Positions 6,059 to 9,284 of a stretch of DNA of 9,284 nt are shown here, piece after piece (position 1 is the stretch's first letter; each line of letters starts with the position of its first letter). The notes beneath the pieces are model-generated. The model was not told the DNA's origin, did not search any database, and worked only from the letters and a program-made list of their open reading frames with translations. The translations under genes were made by a program, and so were the position numbers. The stretch lies in the NCBI GenBank assembly GCA_900549555.1, contig UROO01000080.1, positions 1 to 9,284 of the forward strand, read 5' to 3'. The DNA comes from an uncultured Collinsella sp. GTDB lineage: Bacteria > Actinomycetota > Coriobacteriia > Coriobacteriales > Coriobacteriaceae.

Positions 6059-6087
6059 TTGCACGTTTTCGCAGGTATTGGTATAGT
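6059..6087 (+). promoter_or_regulatory. rimP-nusA-infB operon promoter
   Basis: TTGCAC (6059-6064) and TATAGT (6082-6087) are spaced exactly 17 bp apart, matching 4/6 and 5/6 of consensus. TG at 6079-6080 adds an extended -10. Transcription would begin near 6094, giving a leader of about 70 nt that contains the terminator hairpin in front of rimP. This is the best promoter match in the window. Confidence 0.7.
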
Positions 6088-6114
6088 TTGCTTGCAAATG
6101 AAGTTGTAATTGAA

Positions 6115-6145
6115 AGAAGTGGGGTTTCGGCCCCGCTTCTTTTTT
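6115..6145 (+). terminator. Intrinsic terminator / possible attenuator immediately before rimP
   Basis: AGAAGTGGGG (6115-6124) pairs with CCCCGCTTCT (6131-6140): nine Watson-Crick pairs and one G-U, loop TTTCGG, followed by a six-T run (6140-6145). It has a textbook intrinsic terminator form. It lies between the operon promoter and the rimP ribosome binding site (6154-6158), with only ~20 nt from the T run to the start codon. Since the only good promoter is upstream, it should act as a conditional terminator. Attenuators before rimP have been proposed in gamma-proteobacteria, but similarity to those has not been tested. No clear alternative antiterminator pairing is visible by eye. Confidence 0.75.
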
Positions 6146-6165
6146 GTATGGATGGAGGTGCCGCA

Positions 6166-6660
6166 ATGGTCAAGACCAAGATCGAGCAGGCGATCATCGA
6201 CGCGCTCGAGGCCGTCGCTCCCCAGCACGATGTCGATATTGTCGACGTTGAGCTCGTGGGCGCCACCAAGGCCCCCTGCGTGCGTGTGCGTATCGAGGGT
6301 GCCGAGGGTCAGAGCCTGTCGCTCAACGACGTCACGGCCAATACCAAGTGGGTCGGCGACGTGATCGAGGAGCTCGACCCCATTTCTTCGAGCTACACGC
6401 TCGAGGTGTCGAGCCCGGGTATGGCGCGCCCGCTGCGCCGTCCGCGCGACTTTGCCCGCTTTGTGGGCGGGGACTGCGAGCTCACTTCCACCGCCACCGA
6501 GGGCCGTCGCAAGTACTCCGGCAAGATTGCCGCTGCGACCGAGACGAACGTGACCCTCGAACTCGAGGACGGAGAGTCCGTCACCCTCGATTTCTCTGAT
6601 GTTAAAAAGTGCAAGTTGAAGCCCACCTACGACTTCAAGCCCGCGAAGGAAGGAAAGTAA
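6166..6660 (+). CDS. rimP: Ribosome maturation factor RimP
   Basis: Cytoplasmic factor that helps late assembly of the 30S subunit, binding near S12 during maturation. It has 164 residues, in the family range. The N-terminal alpha/beta domain (about 1-85) holds conserved blocks IVDVELVGA and the LEVSSPGMARPLRRPRDF segment, matching the family SPG-x-x-RPL signature. An SH3-like C-terminal domain follows (about 90-155, with GKIAAATETNVTLELEDG). The start at 6166 has GGAGG at 6154-6158, 7 nt upstream. An in-frame ATG at 6148 would add six residues but overlaps the ribosome binding site. It is the first gene of the operon, and its stop is one base from the nusA ATG, indicating translational coupling. 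Confidence 0.95.
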   Translation: MVKTKIEQAIIDALEAVAPQHDVDIVDVELVGATKAPCVRVRIEGAEGQSLSLNDVTANTKWVGDVIEELDPISSSYTLEVSSPGMARPLRRPRDFARFVGGDCELTSTATEGRRKYSGKIAAATETNVTLELEDGESVTLDFSDVKKCKLKPTYDFKPAKEGK

Positions 6661-6661
6661 G

Positions 6662-7909
6662 ATGGCAGCATCCGACATGATGTCCGCCCTGATGGAGCTT
6701 TGCCAGGAGAGGCACATCGACCAGCTCTACCTGATCGACCGCCTGGAGCAGTCGCTCGCCAAGAGCTATGCCGAGATCCTGCATCTTGAGTGGGGCGCCA
6801 AGGTGACCATCGACCGCACCACCGGCAAGATCTACGTCTACCGCCTGGAGCCGATCGACGATTCCATGGACGAGGAGGGCAACTTCACCGAGTTCGAGGA
6901 GATCGACGTCACCCCCAAGAACACGAGCCGCATCGCCGCCCAGCACGCCAAGGCCGAGATCAACGCCATCGTGCGCAACTCCGCCCGCGAGCAGATCTAC
7001 GAGGAGTTCTCCGGCCGTATCGGTGACCTCATCAGCGGTACCGTGCTGCAGTCCACGCCCGACTTCACGATCGTCAAGATCCGCGATGGCGTCGAGGCCG
7101 AGCTGCCGCATTTTGACCAGCGCCGTTACGAGAACGAGCGCAACGAGCGTCCGATGGGCGAGCGCTATCTGCACAACCAGCACATCAAGGCCGTGATCAT
7201 CGACGTCCGCGATCCCAACTCCAACCTGCAGCCGGTTCGCGGCGAGCACAGCCGTCCGCCGATCGTCATCTCCCGCACCCACCCCGAGCTCATGCGTCGT
7301 CTGTTTGAGCAGGAGGTGCCCGAGATCTATGAGGGCACCGTCCAGATCAAGTCGATCGCCCGCGAGCCCGGCCAGCGCTCCAAGGTCGCCGTCCACTCGC
7401 TCGACGACCGCCTGGATCCCGTGGGCGCCTGCGTTGGCCCCAAGGGCAGCCGTGTACGCGCTGTCGTGGGCGAGCTCCGCGGCGAGCGCGTCGATGTCAT
7501 CCTGTGGGATGCCGATCCGGCCGTCTACGTCGCCAACGCCCTGTCGCCTGCCAAGGTCACCCGCGTCCTCATCGACGAGGAGAAGGCCTATGCCGGCGTT
7601 ATCGTGCCCGACGACCAGCTTTCGCTCGCCATCGGCAAGGAGGGCCAGAACGCCCGCCTCGCCGCTCGCCTGACCGGCTGGCACATCGATATCAAGTCCG
7701 AGACCCTTGCCGCCGACATCCTCAAGAACGTCCCCGTTCACGAGGAGCCCGCCGCCGACCTGATCGGTGACGAGGAGGACGACGACGTCCGTCGCTGCGA
7801 GTACGTGTCCGAGGACGGCGTGCAGTGCCGCAACCAGGCCCGCCCCGGCTCCCGTTTCTGCGGTGTCCACGACACCGACGCCTTCGATGATGCGGAGGAC
7901 CTGATCTAG
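6662..7909 (+). CDS. nusA: Transcription termination/antitermination factor NusA with Cys3His tail
   Basis: Binds RNA polymerase and nascent RNA and tunes pausing, intrinsic termination and rRNA antitermination. It has 415 residues. The N-terminal polymerase-binding domain spans about 1-115, an S1 domain about 120-190 (SGTVLQSTPDFTIVKI), KH1 carries GPKG at 259-262 and KH2 carries GKEG at 325-328. The acidic repeats of E. coli NusA are absent, as in Gram-positives. Instead a short acidic linker leads to a tail with C379-x9-C389-x10-C400-x2-H403, preceded by RR and followed by an acidic end. This spacing looks like a compact zinc knuckle of the type found in zf-C3Hc3H or DUF5763-like proteins. 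That comparison is from memory, and zinc binding is inferred. It is coupled to rimP (1-nt gap, AGGA at 6651-6654) and followed by infB after 91 nt, with no ylxR between. Confidence 0.96.
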   Translation: MAASDMMSALMELCQERHIDQLYLIDRLEQSLAKSYAEILHLEWGAKVTIDRTTGKIYVYRLEPIDDSMDEEGNFTEFEEIDVTPKNTSRIAAQHAKAEINAIVRNSAREQIYEEFSGRIGDLISGTVLQSTPDFTIVKIRDGVEAELPHFDQRRYENERNERPMGERYLHNQHIKAVIIDVRDPNSNLQPVRGEHSRPPIVISRTHPELMRRLFEQEVPEIYEGTVQIKSIAREPGQRSKVAVHSLDDRLDPVGACVGPKGSRVRAVVGELRGERVDVILWDADPAVYVANALSPAKVTRVLIDEEKAYAGVIVPDDQLSLAIGKEGQNARLAARLTGWHIDIKSETLAADILKNVPVHEEPAADLIGDEEDDDVRRCEYVSEDGVQCRNQARPGSRFCGVHDTDAFDDAEDLI

Positions 7910-7964
7910 CGCGCGGTCGCGTCGGGCGGGTCCCGGCGCATCTCCCACGCTCGTTCAGTCTCTA

Positions 7965-7979
7965 GGCACCCAAGGTGCC
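7965..7979 (+). promoter_or_regulatory. Small hairpin in the nusA-infB spacer
   Basis: GGCACC-CAA-GGTGCC is a perfect 6-bp stem with a 3-nt loop. It ends 8 nt before the infB ribosome binding site (TAGGTGA, 7988-7994) and is followed by purines, so it is not a terminator. It could affect infB initiation or be a processing site, but it may equally be without function. The rest of the 91-nt spacer holds no gene. Confidence 0.4.
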
Positions 7980-8000
7980 AGAAAGGGTAGGTGAAGTCAT

Positions 8001-9260
8001 ATGGCAAAAGTCCGTGTGTCCACCCTGGCCAAAGAGTTCGGCATGACCTCCAAGGAACTGATGGGTCATCTCGCCGAAATGAAGATTCCCGCTAAGTCCG
8101 CTTCCTCCGCCCTGGAGGACGCCTACGTCGCCATGGTCCGCAAGCAGCTCGCCTCGGTGATCGAGGCCCGCGCCAAGGAAGTCGAGGCCGCCAAGCAGGC
8201 CGAGGAGGAGGCAGCCGCCGCCGAGGAGGCAGCGCGCGCTGCCGAGGCCGAGCGCGAGCGCATCGCCGCCGAGAAGGCACGCGAGGAGGAGCGCCGCCAG
8301 TTCGCCGCCGCCCAGGCTGCCGAGGAGGCCGCCCGTGCCGAAGCCGAGGCCAAGAAGAAGGCCGAGCAGGAGCGCCTTGCCCGCGAGAAGGAGGAGGCTG
8401 CCCGCGAGGCCCAGCGCCGCGCCGTCCCCGCTTCCGACTCCGGTTCGCGCTTCCGTTCGCTGCTCGATCAGATCGCCGCACAGGAGACCGTGCTCAAGGA
8501 GAAGAAGGACGCCGAGGAGAAGGCCAAGGCCGAGCGCGCCTCCGAGCGCGGCAACCGTCGTGGCGGCAACAACGACCGTCGCGGTGGCCGTCGTAACGAT
8601 CGCAACGCCTCCGACAACAACTCCGATCGCAACGCCTCCGAGAGCCGTCCGCACAGCCATCGCACCAACGCCAGCAACAACGTCGCTGCCGGCATGGACT
8701 TCCCCAACCCCGACAAGCAGGGCAAGGGCAAGAAGCGCAAGGGCGGTCACGGCAACGATGAGGACCACTACAGCCGCATGGCGCGCGAGGCCGAGGAGTA
8801 CAGTCGCGAGAAGGTGCTCGAGGAGGCCCGTGCCGCCGTCGAGGAGGCCTCTCGCGAGTCCACCGGTCGCCGCAAGAAGCGCAAGGAGAAGCGCGAGCGC
8901 GAGGCTGCTAAGGCTCAGGAGGAGCGCAAGATTGAGGAGGCGCTGGCCCAGGGCGTGAACCCCGAGGAGCTCGACGCCATCAAGGTCTCCCAGGGCGTTA
9001 CCGTCCAGGAGCTTGCCGAGGCGCTCGACGTTCCGGCCAACGACATCATCAAGCGCCTGTTCCTGCTGGGCACGCCGCTCACCATGACGCAGTCCATGTC
9101 CGACGACCTCGTCGAGCTCGTTGCCGACGACCTGGGCCGTCAGATCAAGATCATCACCCCCGAGGAGGAGAACACCTTCTCGTTCTACGACGATCCCGCC
9201 GACCTTAAGCCCCGCGCCCCGGTCGTCACTGTCATGGGTCACGTCGACCATGGCAAGACC
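8001..9260 (+). CDS. infB: Translation initiation factor IF-2, N-terminal part (cut by contig end)
   Basis: GTPase that brings initiator fMet-tRNA to the 30S subunit and promotes subunit joining. The first 420 residues are present. An IF2_N domain (about 1-50, MAKVRVSTLAKEFGM) is followed by a long Ala/Glu/Arg/Lys helix-forming stretch (about 50-145), a low-complexity Arg/Gly/Asn segment from 184 to about 214, basic clusters (KKRK), and a second IF2_N-like domain (about 331-385, GVTVQELAEALDVPANDI). Then the G-domain begins, ending in the P-loop GHVDHGKT at 413-420. The last codon, ACC, shares its final base with the adapter, so the break is a library artefact and the rest of the G domain and C-terminal domains are missing. 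The frame stays open through the adapter, but those eight codons are false. The start has TAGGTGA 6 nt upstream. Confidence 0.97.
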
Positions 9261-9284
9261 TGTCTCTTATACACATCTCCGAGC
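9260..9284 (-). other. Nextera Read 2 adapter, reverse complement (artefact)
   Basis: CTGTCTCTTATACACATCT (9260-9278) is the reverse complement of the Tn5 mosaic end, and CCGAGC (9279-9284) is the start of the Read 2 tail as read through from an insert. It lies in the orientation expected at the far end of a Nextera fragment and ends the contig inside infB. Confidence 0.98.

Noticed and set aside
5830..6165. N-terminal extension of rimP by about 112 codons
   Set aside because: The frame merely lacks stops. It runs across the promoter and terminator, has no ribosome binding site, and the RimP family length fits the start at 6166.

Overview
The window looks like a short-read assembly contig from a GC-rich anaerobic actinobacterium of the Coriobacteriia, most probably a gut Collinsella. 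This assignment rests on protein character recalled from memory (IMP dehydrogenase, LeuRS, NusA and IF-2 types), the strong G/C preference at third codon positions, and the gene order. No database search was possible. Both ends are not genomic: bases 1-47 are an Illumina Nextera P5/i5 adapter with its Tn5 mosaic end, and bases 9260-9284 are the reverse complement of the Nextera Read 2 adapter. Genuine DNA runs from about 48 to 9260, and infB is cut by the adapter, not by biology.

Layout. (1) 122-466 (-) is a small ModE-N-terminus-like winged-helix regulator. It is divergent from guaB across an intergenic region with overlapping candidate promoters. (2) 660-2171 (+) is guaB, an IMP dehydrogenase whose length and active-site numbering match the Tritrichomonas foetus enzyme. 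(3) 2172-2541 is 370 bp without a gene but densely structured: a ~100-bp imperfect palindrome, a terminator-like hairpin, an extended -10 promoter, and a ~140-nt leader that folds back on itself up to the leuS ribosome binding site. (4) 2542-5118 (+) is leuS. (5) A bidirectional terminator separates leuS from a convergent secreted lipoprotein gene (5224-5796, -). (6) After ~260 bp with no recognised feature, a good promoter and a terminator hairpin directly in front of the start codon introduce rimP-nusA-infB, the conserved ribosome-maturation / transcription-elongation / translation-initiation operon. It lacks the ylxR and ylxQ genes often found between nusA and infB.

How it fits together. 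The genes are housekeeping: GMP synthesis, leucyl-tRNA charging, 30S maturation, NusA-dependent pausing and termination, and initiation. The novelty is in regulation and small domain additions: the rod-like leuS leader, the possible attenuator in front of rimP (whose operon encodes NusA, a termination factor), a Cys3His zinc-knuckle-like tail on NusA, the T. foetus-type IMPDH, and the palindrome behind guaB. I see no phage, CRISPR, defence or biosynthetic system.
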